A stretch of DNA of 41,333 nt. Source: Gemmatimonadota bacterium. GTDB lineage: Bacteria > Gemmatimonadota > Gemmatimonadetes > Gemmatimonadales > Gemmatimonadaceae. Below, one piece after another: positions 8,595 through 17,821 of the stretch. The translations under genes were made by a program, and so were the position numbers. The DNA is taken from NCBI GenBank assembly GCA_016871915.1, contig VHBP01000020.1, forward strand, positions 1 through 41,333, read 5' to 3'. A model generated the notes under the pieces. It did no database searches and was not told where the DNA came from. It saw only the letters and a program-made list of their open reading frames with translations. The number at the start of each line of letters is the position of its first letter. Within the stretch, counting starts at the first letter, position 1.

Positions 8595-10103
8595 ATGCCG
8601 GCATCGAACGTACGGATGCGAATGACCATGCAGTCCCGAGCTGATCTGCGCTCTCGTCTCCATTGGACCGTGGTCGTCTGCTCCGTCGCCCTCAGCGGCT
8701 GTTACCTCTACCGCGACCCCGTCACGCCGCCCCCGGTCATCGCCGCGAGCACCCTGCCGCGGAGCGCCGCCGTCGAGGATCTCGACTCCCTGGTGACGAT
8801 CGTCTCGGAGGCGCACCCCAATCCGAGTCCGCGATTCCAGCCCCTCCGCGACTCGCTGGCGCGCGCGTGGCCGGACACCATCTCGCGTGCACGGCTCGCG
8901 CGGGACCTGAACCGACTACTCGCCGTACTCGGCGATGGGCACACGGGTCTCTCGCTGGATGGGCTAGAGGAGGAGGCCGCCCTCGCGAATGGTGGCCGCA
9001 GCTGGCCGTTCGCGGTGCGCCGCACGGTGGATGGCATCATCATCGGGAGGGTGGTCGGGAGCGATACGACCGTCCTCCGATCCGGGGATCGCCTCGAGGC
9101 GATCAACGGGATGCCGATCGATTCGCTCGTGGAGGAGATCGGACGCGCGGTGCCCGCCGAACTCCCCGCGTACCGTGATGCACGCGTGCTGCGGTTCCTC
9201 GGATCGAGCCTCTGGCTGGAGGGGATCCGTCCGCCGGCCGATCTCCGCATCACCGCCGTCGATGGGACTTCCCGGTCGGTCCGTGTGCTCGGTGCCACCC
9301 GGCAGGAGCTCCAAGCCGCCTCGGGTGCACAGGGGCAACCTGAACCGCTCACCGTGCTCGGCGTGCGCGATTCGGTGCTCCTACTGGACCTTCGGCGCAT
9401 GTGGGGCGCGCCGGAACGCGCCGCCTTCACGGCGCGTCTCGACTCGGCCTTCGAGGCAGCCGCACGCAGCGGAGTGCGTGCGGTCGTCGTCGATCTCCGT
9501 CGCAATGGTGGGGGTGACAGCCGGTGGGGCACACAGCTCCTCTCGTATGTGACCGGGGATTCGCTGTCGCAAGGCGTTCGGAAGGAGTGGAAGGGGAGCC
9601 GACGCTACCGGATGTTCTTCAAGTCGCGCGTCTCGCCCGTCCTCCGATACACGATCCCCTTCTCCTGGTTCGATGCCCCGATCGGGGGGCTCTTCAGCGG
9701 TCCCGATGGCACGATGGCCGTCATACCGTTCACGCGGGATCTCCCCGCCGCCAATCCTCGGCGCCTCGAACGTCCGCTCTGTCTGCTCATCGGCCCGGGG
9801 ACCTTCTCGAGCGCGATGATGCTGGCCAATACCGCGCGACGCAGTGGTGTGGCCACACTCATCGGCGAACCGACTGGTGAACCACCGAACTCCGGTGGCG
9901 AGGTGATGTCCTTCCATCTCCGGCGGAGCGGTCTCACCGGTCAGGTCTCGAGTGCCTACTTCATGCTGGATGAGGATCCAGCCGGGGATCGTCGTGGCGT
10001 GCTACCACACATCACGGTGGTGCCGACGCGCGAGGATATCCGGGTAGGGCGGGATCCCGTGATGGAGCGGGCGATGGCGTGTGGGCGACTCCAGACATCG
10101 TGA
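8595..10103 (+). CDS. S41-family (tail-specific protease-like) lipoprotein
   Basis: The protein has up to 502 residues. An N-terminal signal segment (HWTVVVCSVALSGC) ends in a lipobox, so it is probably a lipoprotein anchored to the cell envelope. The C-terminal half is a peptidase S41 domain: VVVDLRRNGGGDS, then GPGTFSSAMMLANTARRSG, where the Ser of the FSS segment is the likely nucleophile, then IGEPTGEPPNSGGE. A PDZ-like region (GDRLEAINGMPIDSL) lies before it. The start is uncertain: ATG at 8595, 8616, 8622 and 8628 are all in frame and none has a strong ribosome site. The lipoprotein signal would fit the latest start best. The substrate is unknown. A small membrane protein gene follows after 50 bases. 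Confidence 0.83.
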   Translation: MPASNVRMRMTMQSRADLRSRLHWTVVVCSVALSGCYLYRDPVTPPPVIAASTLPRSAAVEDLDSLVTIVSEAHPNPSPRFQPLRDSLARAWPDTISRARLARDLNRLLAVLGDGHTGLSLDGLEEEAALANGGRSWPFAVRRTVDGIIIGRVVGSDTTVLRSGDRLEAINGMPIDSLVEEIGRAVPAELPAYRDARVLRFLGSSLWLEGIRPPADLRITAVDGTSRSVRVLGATRQELQAASGAQGQPEPLTVLGVRDSVLLLDLRRMWGAPERAAFTARLDSAFEAAARSGVRAVVVDLRRNGGGDSRWGTQLLSYVTGDSLSQGVRKEWKGSRRYRMFFKSRVSPVLRYTIPFSWFDAPIGGLFSGPDGTMAVIPFTRDLPAANPRRLERPLCLLIGPGTFSSAMMLANTARRSGVATLIGEPTGEPPNSGGEVMSFHLRRSGLTGQVSSAYFMLDEDPAGDRRGVLPHITVVPTREDIRVGRDPVMERAMACGRLQTS

Positions 10104-10153
10104 TGCAGGTACACGCAGGCGTAGTATTCCATGCACCCTCAACAGGACGACCT

Positions 10154-10342
10154 ATGGATTCCAATCTCGACCAATACGCCGTGGGCTGGGGGACGCTCGC
10201 CCTCATCAATGCGAACCTTGCCCAGCTCAAGGGGCGCAGCGGGCTCTGGTGGTTCGTCGGATCCCTGATCGGCGGTCCGGTCGTCACCTTCTTCCTGGCA
10301 CTGGCCGATCCGGTCCGCACGGAATCGAGCGGTGAAGGCTGA
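10154..10342 (+). CDS. Small membrane protein, 62 residues
   Basis: An ATG preceded by AGGACG (10144-10149) opens a 62-residue protein. A central INANLAQLKGRSGLWWFVGSL part is followed by an apolar stretch to about residue 51, giving one long or two short membrane segments. Similar short proteins with a KGRSG turn before a membrane helix are common in Proteobacteria and related groups but lack a tested function. Its 3' end lies upstream of the secreted LolA-like protein gene, and both may share a transcript with the S41 gene. Confidence 0.65.
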   Translation: MDSNLDQYAVGWGTLALINANLAQLKGRSGLWWFVGSLIGGPVVTFFLALADPVRTESSGEG

Positions 10343-10409
10343 CGGATCCCCCTCGCCATTTTTCATCATCGACCTCACCCACGCACGTTCACTTCAACGC
10401 CGACTCACC

Positions 10410-11111
10410 ATGCGCTTCATGCTTCGCGCGGCGACCGCCGCCCTCATCCTCGGGACCGCTGTTCGCGCCGAGGCACAGCTCCCCACCGTGCAGCAGGTCT
10501 ACGACCGGTACGCCGCCGCCGTAGGTGGCGTGGCGGCGTGGAAGCCGGTCACTGGGCGCACCGAGACCGGCACCGCCAACATCACCTTCGTCGGGATCAG
10601 CGGGAGCTACGAGCGCTTCATGGCGCTTCCCAACAAGAACCGCCTCATCATCGATCTCGGGGTGGCCCGGATCGACCAGGGATTCGACGGGGAGAAGGGA
10701 TGGGTGGATCAGGGGCAGGGCCCTCAGCCCATGCCCGCCGAGATGACGAAGAGCATGGCTGAGGTGATCCCCGACGGCGCGTACTTTCTGAGCCCGACCC
10801 AGCATGCCTCAGCTACCATCACGGCGAAGGAGACCTTCGAGGGAGTCGAGGTCTACAAGATGGAGACCACGTCCAAGTCGGGCGGTCAGGCCGTCGAGTA
10901 CTTCGAAGTGGCCAGCGGACTGCGTCGCGGTCGGGTCACGAAGGCGCCCGGTGGCGATCAGGTCGCCATCTACAAGGACTACAAAGCGTTCGATGGCAAG
11001 CAGGTCCCTACGACCGTCATCCAGCGCAATGGCCAGGGTGATGTCGTACTCACCCTCACGACGCTGACCTTCGGTACGCCGGCCGCCAGCGTCTTCAAAG
11101 CACCATTCTGA
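10410..11111 (+). CDS. Secreted protein resembling outer-membrane lipoprotein-sorting proteins
   Basis: The 233-residue protein starts at MRFMLRAATAALILG, with a signal peptide that ends near AEA before QLPTVQQVYDRYAAAVGG. That mature N-terminus, PTVQQVYDRYAAAVGG, is typical of LolA/LolB-like periplasmic proteins that carry lipids or lipoproteins in a curved beta-sheet. The remainder has alternating beta-type segments such as GVEVYKMETTSKSG and VVLTLTTLTFG. A more upstream in-frame ATG at 10332 would bury the signal peptide, so it was not chosen. The exact cargo is unknown. Confidence 0.7.
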   Translation: MRFMLRAATAALILGTAVRAEAQLPTVQQVYDRYAAAVGGVAAWKPVTGRTETGTANITFVGISGSYERFMALPNKNRLIIDLGVARIDQGFDGEKGWVDQGQGPQPMPAEMTKSMAEVIPDGAYFLSPTQHASATITAKETFEGVEVYKMETTSKSGGQAVEYFEVASGLRRGRVTKAPGGDQVAIYKDYKAFDGKQVPTTVIQRNGQGDVVLTLTTLTFGTPAASVFKAPF

Positions 11112-11148
11112 GTCCCGTGTGCTCGCGGGCACTCGGTGAGCGCGCGCC

Positions 11149-12432
11149 TCAACTGACCGTCGTCGTCTTCCGCTTGAGGAAATCCATCAGGATGAACTGC
11201 CCCAACGTCATCGTGTTGGTGAAGTAGGCTCGCCCCTTCGTGATCCCGCAGACCATCTTCACGAACTCCACCAGCGCGCGGTCCCGCGCGAGCATGAAGG
11301 TGTGCACCGGGATCCCCGCCTTGCGGCAGGCCGCGACCTCGGTCAGGGTCTCCTGCAACACGAACGGATCGAATCCCATCGGGTTCTTGTAGATCTGCCC
11401 GTCAGGGAGGGTAAGCGCCGATGGCTTCCCGTCGGTGATCATGATGATCTGCCGCATCTCCTTCCGCTGAGCGTTGAGGATCCGCCGCGCCAGCTTGAGC
11501 CCCTCGGCCGTATTCGTGTGATACGGCCCCACCTGCGCCGAGGCGAGCGCGCCGAGCGGGATCTCCTCGGCGGAGTCGTGGAAGAGCACCACGGAGATCG
11601 TGTCGCCGGGGAACTGCGTGCGGATGAGATGCGTGAGGGCGAGCGCGACCTTCTTCGCTGGCGTGAAGCGATCCTCCCCGTAGAGGATCATCGAGTGCGA
11701 ACAGTCGAGCATGAGCACCGTCGCGCAGCTCGAGCGGAAGTCGGTCTGCCGGACCATGAGGTCGCGGTAGTCGAGATCCATCGGGACCTCGAGTGACCCA
11801 GTGCGCAGCATCGCGTTCTTGAGGGTCTCGTTGACGTCGAGGTTGAGCACATCGCCGAACTCATAGGGCCGGCTCCCGGCATCGGACTCCACCCCGGTCG
11901 CGAGATGTGGGGTCTCGTGCGAGCCGACGCTACTGCGCCCCATCCCGCCGAGGATCCCACGCAACGCCTTGTAGCCTAGGAAGTCGATCCCCTTGCCGGT
12001 GAGATCGAACTGCACCTGCTGCGCGGCGGCCTGCGCGAGTCCGCCGGGCCCAAGCACCGAGCGCGGATCGGCCTTCCCCTCGCCGGTCGGCTTGGCGGTG
12101 AGGAACCCCTCGGCGATCAATCGCTGGACGATCTCATCCAACAGGGTGGAGAGCTTCGCCTCGGAGATCTCGTCACCATCGCCGCGGAGCGCCTCGAGCA
12201 TCTCGGGGGTGAACTGCCCACTCGAGATCAGCGCCTCGAGGATCGCCTGCCGCAGCGCATCGAGGGAGCGGTCCCCGGAGTGGTCGGCGTCGGAGAGCCC
12301 CCACGGGTCGGGGTTCCCCCCGCCCGCGAACCCCGACTGGAGGAGGAAGTCCGCCAGTTTATCGAGGAGCGCCTGGAGATCGACGGCATCGCCCGATTCG
12401 GGACGGAACTTGGAGTAGGTATGGAAGCGCAT
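11149..12432 (-). CDS. VWA-domain protein, partner of a MoxR-type ATPase
   Basis: The 427-residue protein has a mostly helical N-terminal half and a von Willebrand factor A domain from about residue 235. The metal-ion-dependent adhesion site is visible as DCSHSM (a DxSxS form), a Thr in HTNTAEG, and the TDGKP motif near 336-340. There is no signal peptide. VWA proteins of this kind work with MoxR/ChlI-like AAA+ ATPases in metal insertion or protein remodelling. A suitable ATPase lies at 13742-15259 on the same strand, separated by a plus-strand MFS gene. The start at ATG lacks a clear Shine-Dalgarno sequence. Confidence 0.85.
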   Translation of the reverse strand: MRFHTYSKFRPESGDAVDLQALLDKLADFLLQSGFAGGGNPDPWGLSDADHSGDRSLDALRQAILEALISSGQFTPEMLEALRGDGDEISEAKLSTLLDEIVQRLIAEGFLTAKPTGEGKADPRSVLGPGGLAQAAAQQVQFDLTGKGIDFLGYKALRGILGGMGRSSVGSHETPHLATGVESDAGSRPYEFGDVLNLDVNETLKNAMLRTGSLEVPMDLDYRDLMVRQTDFRSSCATVLMLDCSHSMILYGEDRFTPAKKVALALTHLIRTQFPGDTISVVLFHDSAEEIPLGALASAQVGPYHTNTAEGLKLARRILNAQRKEMRQIIMITDGKPSALTLPDGQIYKNPMGFDPFVLQETLTEVAACRKAGIPVHTFMLARDRALVEFVKMVCGITKGRAYFTNTMTLGQFILMDFLKRKTTTVS

Positions 12433-12512
12433 GGGGGGCTATCCGCCGAACACCGGGCGAGGCCGCGAGGTTCCGTCCGAGGGGGCCGCGTGGCGACCTT
12501 TCGGGGAGTCGC

Positions 12513-13745
12513 ATGTCGCGTTCCCTCTTCCGTACCGCGCAGAACCCCTTCCGGCTCCTAGTCCAGTACCGGGACTTCCGGCTCTTCTGGGTGGGCCAGA
12601 CGGTCTCGCTCGTCGGGTCATGGATGCAGCAGATCGCGGTCGGCTGGACCGCGCTCGATCTCTCGAACGACCCCTTCCTGGTGGGGCTCGTCGCGGCGGC
12701 CGGCACCTTCCCGATCCTCCTCCTCTCGATCCCCGGCGGTCATGTCGCTGATCGACATGAGCGGCTCCGCGTGGTGCGGATCGCGCAGGCCCTCTTGCTC
12801 GCCGAGGCGGCGCTCCTCTGGCTCTTCTCCGTCACGGGGCATCTGACCATCGGGTGGCTCCTCGCCCTCTCCCTCTTTGGCGGGGTGATGGCGGCGTTCG
12901 AGATTCCCGCGCGCCAATCGTTGATCGTCGAGCTGGTGGGGAAGGAGGATCTCCCGCAGGCGATCGGGCTCAACTCCACCGGATTCAACCTCGCGCGCGT
13001 CGCGGGCCCGAGCATCGCGGCACTCGTCGTCGCCACGCTCGGGGTGTCGTGGACCTTCGGGTTGAACGCGCTGAGCTATCTCGCCGTGTTGATCGCGCTC
13101 TCGCTGATGACGCCGATCCCGCGCGATCGCGAGACCCGCCCCTCACGCAATGTCTGGCACGGGCTACACGAGGCGTACGCGCATATCCGCACGACCCCGC
13201 CGCTCGGGATGCTCCTCGCGATCGCGATGGGGTTCTCCATCCTCGGTGTCCCCGTGCTCTCGCTCCTTCCCGTGGTCGCGCGCGACCAACTCGGGCTCGG
13301 CGCCGATGGCTACGGCTCGCTGATGGCGACCTTCGGACTCGGGGCGGTGATGGGGGCGCTGGTGATCGCTGCGACGGGGGGTGGGGCCAAGAAGGGGCGA
13401 CTCTTCCGTCGGGCCTCCTTCGCGCTCCCGATCCTCCTCCTCGCCTTCGCGCTCTCGCATCAGGTCATCCTCGCCGCACTTCTCCTCTTTGGCGTGGGCC
13501 TCGCGATGATCCTCAACAACGCCCTCGTGAATGCGCGGCTCCAAGAGCTCGTCCCCGATACGCTCCGAGGGCGCGTGCTCTCCATCTATGTGATGGTCTA
13601 CGTCGGGGGCTCCCCGATCGGGAGCGCGACGAGCGGCTGGGTGGCGCGTGCCGCGGGGGTGGAGTGGGCGATCGGCGGGGGCGCGGTGCTGATGTTCCTG
13701 TTCGCCATCTGGGCCTTCCGCCGACAGCCCCGCCTCGCGGCCTAG
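12513..13745 (+). CDS. MFS transporter of the EntS/MFS_3 type
   Basis: The 410-residue membrane protein has about twelve apolar segments. The ADRHERLRVV loop is the typical motif A region between helices 2 and 3, and the N-terminal FRLFWVGQTVSLVGSWMQ and the middle ARQSLIVELV segment are characteristic of the MFS_3 group that includes the enterobactin exporter. It probably exports a small molecule; the substrate cannot be read from sequence. A strong GGGGAG site at 12503-12508 fixes the start. The gene is divergent from the VWA gene. Its TAG stop shares a CTAG tetranucleotide with the stop of the convergent ATPase gene. Confidence 0.86.
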   Translation: MSRSLFRTAQNPFRLLVQYRDFRLFWVGQTVSLVGSWMQQIAVGWTALDLSNDPFLVGLVAAAGTFPILLLSIPGGHVADRHERLRVVRIAQALLLAEAALLWLFSVTGHLTIGWLLALSLFGGVMAAFEIPARQSLIVELVGKEDLPQAIGLNSTGFNLARVAGPSIAALVVATLGVSWTFGLNALSYLAVLIALSLMTPIPRDRETRPSRNVWHGLHEAYAHIRTTPPLGMLLAIAMGFSILGVPVLSLLPVVARDQLGLGADGYGSLMATFGLGAVMGALVIAATGGGAKKGRLFRRASFALPILLLAFALSHQVILAALLLFGVGLAMILNNALVNARLQELVPDTLRGRVLSIYVMVYVGGSPIGSATSGWVARAAGVEWAIGGGAVLMFLFAIWAFRRQPRLAA

Positions 13746-15259
13746 TTCTCGTCCTCGTCCGTCTCCACCGGCCGCTGCGATCGCCGCGCCGCGCGTCCGT
13801 AGCGTCCCCCCTCGGAGCGCGAGAGCTTCCGCCGCGCCACCAACGCCTCGAGCACGAGCTCGCAGGCCACCAGCAGATCCGCGGGGTCCTCGGTCGCGAG
13901 CCCCGCTTGGGTGAGCTGCTCCACCAACCCCGGCACCACCGAGAAGCCGATCTGCGCCGAGGCGGTGCCGGCATCGTCGCTCACCTGCAGCGCCTGCCCC
14001 TGCTCGAACCAGAGGATGATCGCATCGAAGTCGATCGAGACCTCGCGCTCCTTGAGCGTCGCATCGGCGGCCCGACGGATCAGCTCACGGGCGATCGTCG
14101 CCCCACCGATCAGCTCCCCCTCATACTCGAGTTCGATCTTCCCGGTGATTGCGGGCAGCGCGGCATAGACATCGGCGAGACGCGGGACGATCTCGGTCTC
14201 CCCCAACTGCATCGCGCGACGCTCGGCGTTCGAGATCACGTTCTCCAGCAGGGTGATCGAGAGGCGCTGCGAGACGCCGGAGCGCTGGTCGATCCGCTTC
14301 TCCGCGCGTGCCTCGAAGGCCACGCGCTCCGCCACCTCGGCGACGATCGGCGAGAGCCGGATCTGGAGGCCACCACGATCGGTCCACGCCTCCTGCGCGG
14401 TGATCCGCTGCGCGAGTTCGACCGACGTCGGATAGTGCGTGATGATCTCGCTCCCGATCCGATCCTTGAGCGGGGTGATGATCTTCCCGCGCGCGGTGTA
14501 ATCCTCGGGGTTCGCGGTGAAGGCGAGGACCACGTCGAGGGCGAGCCGCACGGGATAGCCCTTGATCTGCACATCCCCTTCCTGCATCACGTTGAAGAGG
14601 CCCACCTGCACCTTGCCCGCGAGGTCGGGGAGCTCGTTCAGCGCGAAGAGCCCGCGATGCGCGCGCGGGAGCATCCCGTAGTGGATCGAGAGCTCGTCAG
14701 AGAAGAGGTGTCCGCCACGCGCCGCCCTGATCGGATCGAGGTCACCGATGAGATCGGCAACGGTCACATCGGGGGTCGCGAGCTTCTCGACGTAGCGTTG
14801 ATCGGGGGAGAGCCAGTCGATCGGGGTATCGTCTCCCGCGGTACGGATCAGGTCACGCCCGAACTTGGAGATCGGGGCGAAGGGATCGTCGTTCGTCTCG
14901 CTCCCCGCGATCACCGGGAGCGCGGGATCGAGCAACGTCGTCATCGCGCGCAGGAGGCGCGACTTCGCCTGCCCGCGGAGCCCGAGCAGGATGAAGTGGT
15001 GCCGCGAGAGGAGCGCGTTCACGATCTGCGGCATCACCGAGTCCTCGTAGCCGAGCACGCCGGGGAAGAGCGGGGCGCGGGTCGCGAGCTTGGCGAGGAG
15101 GTTGGTGCGGATCTCCTCCTTCACCGAGCGACCGCGCAGGGCGGGGGCGCCGAAGGGAGAGGACTTGAGGGCGCCGAGGGTGGTCGGCAGAGACTGGGTC
15201 ACAGGAGAGCTCGGGTGAGGGAACCTCTGCTCAACGCGCGAGCCCCTGTGGGGGTTCAC
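13742..15259 (-). CDS. AAA+ ATPase of the MoxR / magnesium-chelatase I type
   Basis: The 505-residue protein has a Walker A-like GLRGQAKSR near 94-102. A Walker B-like LFALNELPD follows, in which Asn replaces the first acidic residue, then the FTANPEDYT sensor region and RIGSEI. This matches ChlI/BchI-like AAA+ ATPases that pair with VWA proteins. The C-terminal part, past about residue 400, is helical and ends in an Arg-rich and then acidic tail. The GTG at 15259 overlaps the stop of the upstream oxidoreductase gene (GTGA). An internal GTG at 15202 is an alternative start. The likely partner is the VWA protein at 11149-12432. The client is unknown. Confidence 0.85.
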   Translation of the reverse strand: MNPHRGSRVEQRFPHPSSPVTQSLPTTLGALKSSPFGAPALRGRSVKEEIRTNLLAKLATRAPLFPGVLGYEDSVMPQIVNALLSRHHFILLGLRGQAKSRLLRAMTTLLDPALPVIAGSETNDDPFAPISKFGRDLIRTAGDDTPIDWLSPDQRYVEKLATPDVTVADLIGDLDPIRAARGGHLFSDELSIHYGMLPRAHRGLFALNELPDLAGKVQVGLFNVMQEGDVQIKGYPVRLALDVVLAFTANPEDYTARGKIITPLKDRIGSEIITHYPTSVELAQRITAQEAWTDRGGLQIRLSPIVAEVAERVAFEARAEKRIDQRSGVSQRLSITLLENVISNAERRAMQLGETEIVPRLADVYAALPAITGKIELEYEGELIGGATIARELIRRAADATLKEREVSIDFDAIILWFEQGQALQVSDDAGTASAQIGFSVVPGLVEQLTQAGLATEDPADLLVACELVLEALVARRKLSRSEGGRYGRAARRSQRPVETDEDEN

Positions 15260-17337
15260 CCTGCGACCCGGATCTCCACGAGATTGTCATAGAAGACGGG
15301 CCCCGCCCCCATATCGGTGAGGCGCTGGCTCGTCGTCGCGTTCACGTTCCGGCCATCGGGGGAGCTCTTGGCCCACCAGATCCCCGGCGCCCACGCCACC
15401 CCCTCTCGGATCCCCTCACGCAGTCGCGCGGTGGCTTTGAAGTGCCCGCGATCGTTCTCGACGATCACCCGCATACCATCGGTGATCCCGCGACGTTCGG
15501 CATCGCGAGGATGGAGCGAGACCTCGGGCTCGCGCGCCGCCCGCTGGAGCGACCCCACGTTCACGAAGGTCGAGTTCATGAACTGATGCGCCGGCGACGA
15601 GATCAGCGCGATCGGGAAGCGCGCCGCGAGCGCGGGATCCCGCTCGGGGGACTCGTAGGGCGGGGTGTAGGTCGGGAGGGGATCGAGCCCCATCGCGGCC
15701 ATCCGCTCCGAGAAGAACTCACACTTCCCGCTCGGGGTGTGGAACCCGCCCTGTGCGAAGGGGAGATAGGGCGTCGGGAGCTCGAGGCGCACCCACCCCT
15801 GTTCGCGGAGCGCATCCAAGGTGATGGAGCGCATCCGCGGGTCGTTCGTCTCGAGCGCCTGCGTGATCAAGCGCGCATCATCGTCCCGCAGGCAGGGATC
15901 GGTGAGCCCCATCAGCGCGGCGAGCCGGCGGAAGATCTCGGTGTTCGGGAGCGCCTCGCCCAGGGGCGCGATCGCCGGCGTGTTGAGCGTCGCATAGAGA
16001 TGCCCGTACGACCAATGCAGATCGTCGTGCTCGAGCTGCGTCGTCGCCGGGAGGATCCATTCGGCGTAGTCGCAGGTATCGGTACGGAAGTGCTCGAGGA
16101 CGACGGTGAAGAGATCCTCGCGCGCCATCCCGCGCGTCACGGTGAGATGATCGGGGGCGATCGCCGCGGGGTTCGAGTTGTAGATCACGAGGGCACGCAC
16201 CGGCGGGCCACCGATCCCAGCATCAGCGGTGGTGAGCGCCTGCCCCAAGAGCGACATGTTGATCGTGCGCGTCCCGGCCGGGATCAGATCGGGACGCTGC
16301 AGCGCCGCCTTGTTGAAGGCGAAGTTGGCACTCGAGGAGAGCTGCACCCCACCCCCTGCGCGCCGCCAATGCCCCGTGACCGCCGGGAGGCAGCTGATCG
16401 TGCGCACCGCCATCGCGCCACCGGCGTGCCGCTGCAGGCCGTAGTTGATGCGGATGAAGGCGGCCCGCGCCTTCCCATACTGCCGTGCCAACGTCGCGAT
16501 CCGCTCGGCGGGGATCCCGGTGATCTCGGCGACACGCGCCGGCGGGTACTCCCGCACGCGCTCGCGGAGCGCATCGGCGCCGAGGGTGTGCTGCGCGAGA
16601 TAGTCGTCGTCCTGCAGCCCCTCGTTGAAGAGCACATGCATCAGCCCGAGCGCGAGCGCGGCATCGGTGCCGGGGCGGATCCCGATCCACTCGTCGCACT
16701 GTTCGGCGGTGCGCGTCTTGATCGGGTCGATGCAGATCACCGGCGCGCCGCGCTCACGCGCCTGCAGCACGAAGGGCCAGAGATGCGGATTCGAGGTGAG
16801 GGTGTTCGTCCCCCAGAGGATGACGAGATCGCTCTCGGGCACCGTCTCGATATCGGTCCCGATGCTCGCACCGAGGGTCATGCGCATCCCCATCATCCCG
16901 GCGGTCGCGCAGATGGTGCGATCGAGCAGCGAGGCGCCGATGCGATGGAAGAACCGCCGATCCATCGATTCGCCTTGCAGCAATCCCATCGTCCCTGCGT
17001 AGGAGTACGGGAGGATTGACTGCGGCCCATCTGGTGATGCGATGATCGCGTTCAGTCGTGCCGCGATCGCTTCGAGCGCCTCATCCCAGCCAGTGGGTTC
17101 GAAGCGTGCACCGGGTCCTTTCGGCCCGACGCGACGCAGGGGCGTGAGCACCCGATCGGCGTGATAGGTGCGCTCCAGATACCGGTTCACCTTGGTGCAG
17201 AGGAACCCTTGGGTGACCGGGTGGGAGGGGTCGCCCTGGATCCGGGTGGCACGGCCGGCCTCGACCGTCACCAGGGTGGCGCAGGCGTCGGGACAGTCGT
17301 GCGGGCAGGCGCCACGTAGGACCTGTGGGAGTGTCAT
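15256..17337 (-). CDS. Molybdopterin-dependent oxidoreductase with an N-terminal [4Fe-4S] site
   Basis: The 693-residue protein belongs to the DMSO-reductase superfamily (COG0243). The N-terminus carries CPHDCPDAC and a later Cys in GFLCTK (residues 11, 15, 19 and 47), which bind a [4Fe-4S] cluster. It continues through the large Mo-bis-MGD-binding region (LVILWGTNTLTSNPH; ICIDPIKTRTAEQCDEW) to the C-terminal dinucleotide-binding domain (VSLHPRDAERRGI). There is no twin-arginine signal, so it should be cytoplasmic. The electron donor and substrate are unknown. The start has no Shine-Dalgarno sequence and an AT-rich upstream region, so a short or leaderless transcript is possible. It is translationally coupled to the AAA+ ATPase gene. 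Confidence 0.88.
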   Translation of the reverse strand: MTLPQVLRGACPHDCPDACATLVTVEAGRATRIQGDPSHPVTQGFLCTKVNRYLERTYHADRVLTPLRRVGPKGPGARFEPTGWDEALEAIAARLNAIIASPDGPQSILPYSYAGTMGLLQGESMDRRFFHRIGASLLDRTICATAGMMGMRMTLGASIGTDIETVPESDLVILWGTNTLTSNPHLWPFVLQARERGAPVICIDPIKTRTAEQCDEWIGIRPGTDAALALGLMHVLFNEGLQDDDYLAQHTLGADALRERVREYPPARVAEITGIPAERIATLARQYGKARAAFIRINYGLQRHAGGAMAVRTISCLPAVTGHWRRAGGGVQLSSSANFAFNKAALQRPDLIPAGTRTINMSLLGQALTTADAGIGGPPVRALVIYNSNPAAIAPDHLTVTRGMAREDLFTVVLEHFRTDTCDYAEWILPATTQLEHDDLHWSYGHLYATLNTPAIAPLGEALPNTEIFRRLAALMGLTDPCLRDDDARLITQALETNDPRMRSITLDALREQGWVRLELPTPYLPFAQGGFHTPSGKCEFFSERMAAMGLDPLPTYTPPYESPERDPALAARFPIALISSPAHQFMNSTFVNVGSLQRAAREPEVSLHPRDAERRGITDGMRVIVENDRGHFKATARLREGIREGVAWAPGIWWAKSSPDGRNVNATTSQRLTDMGAGPVFYDNLVEIRVAG

Positions 17338-17480
17338 TGCGAGTTAAGTTATTAAATGACAACGGGTTATGCAACAATTCATCCGCAATGAGCTATTGTG
17401 ACCGAGTCGGCCCCGTGGTCGTCCAACCAGACGAAGGGCTTCAACTCGTTGTCTTTTAACAGGTTGACGACTTCAGGCTG

Positions 17481-17509
17481 TTGACGGACCCTGTGGGTGA
17501 TAATATGAT
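17481..17509 (+). promoter_or_regulatory. Sigma-70 promoter of the Ala-rich lipoprotein gene
   Basis: A -35 element TTGACG (17481-17486) and a -10 element TATGAT (17504-17509) are separated by exactly 17 bases. The expected transcript start near 17516 gives a leader of about 66 bases before the ATG at 17582. This is the clearest promoter in the window. Confidence 0.75.
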
Positions 17510-17517
17510 TATCGCCC
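17495..17517. promoter_or_regulatory. Palindrome overlapping the -10 element, possible operator
   Basis: The two ten-base arms GGGTGATAAT and ATTATCGCCC flank a three-base centre (ATG) and match at nine of ten positions. The site covers the -10 box and the probable transcript start, where a bound repressor would block transcription. The GATAAT...ATTATC half-sites resemble those of Fur-family regulators, though the spacing differs from the classical Fur box. The regulator is not identified. Confidence 0.5.
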
Positions 17518-17581
17518 ATGCGCCCGACCGCGAACGTTTCGCGGGACCGTGCATAACCCCCATCCAAGAGAGACCAGCCCC

Positions 17582-17770
17582 ATGAAGCGCATCGTTCTCG
17601 TTGCCTCGATCTTCGCTCTCGCCGCCTGCGGTGGCGCCAAGACTGAGGAGGCCGCTCCGGCCGCTGATTCGACCACCGTCGCCCCGGCTCCGGCCGTGAC
17701 CGACTCGGCCGCTCCGGCCACCACCGACTCGGCCGCTGCGGCCGCGCCGGCTGCCGCGCCCGCGAAGTAA
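17582..17770 (+). CDS. Small Ala/Pro/Thr-rich lipoprotein
   Basis: The 62-residue protein starts MKRIVLVASIFALAACGG, a lipoprotein signal with a lipobox ending at Cys16. The mature part is a low-complexity Ala-rich chain with repeated DSAA/TDSAAP-like units (TDSAAPATTDSAAAAAP), predicted to be disordered. It probably ends up as a short lipid-anchored tether in the envelope. The leader contains AGAGAGA about 10 bases before the ATG. It is monocistronic, with its own promoter and terminator-like hairpin. Its function is unknown. Confidence 0.8.
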   Translation: MKRIVLVASIFALAACGGAKTEEAAPAADSTTVAPAPAVTDSAAPATTDSAAAAAPAAAPAK

Positions 17771-17794
17771 GTCGTTTCGCGACGCAGTGACGAG

Positions 17795-17821
17795 GGCGCG
17801 ACCCGCATTGCGGGTCGCGCC
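17795..17821 (+). terminator. Hairpin terminator after the small lipoprotein gene
   Basis: A perfect twelve-base stem GGCGCGACCCGC / GCGGGTCGCGCC encloses an ATT loop, 24 bases after the stop codon, and is followed by TTCGTCGTTT. The T-run is weak but the stem is very stable. It could also serve the convergent minus-strand ygfZ gene. Confidence 0.7.

Noticed and set aside
12854-15292. Very long plus-strand open frame (over 800 codons)
   Set aside because: It runs antisense to the MoxR-type ATPase gene and out of frame through the MFS gene, is Arg/Pro-rich and matches no family. It results from high GC content.
15442-17019. Plus-strand open frame of about 525 codons
   Set aside because: Antisense to the molybdopterin oxidoreductase, with biased Arg/His/Glu composition and no recognisable domains.
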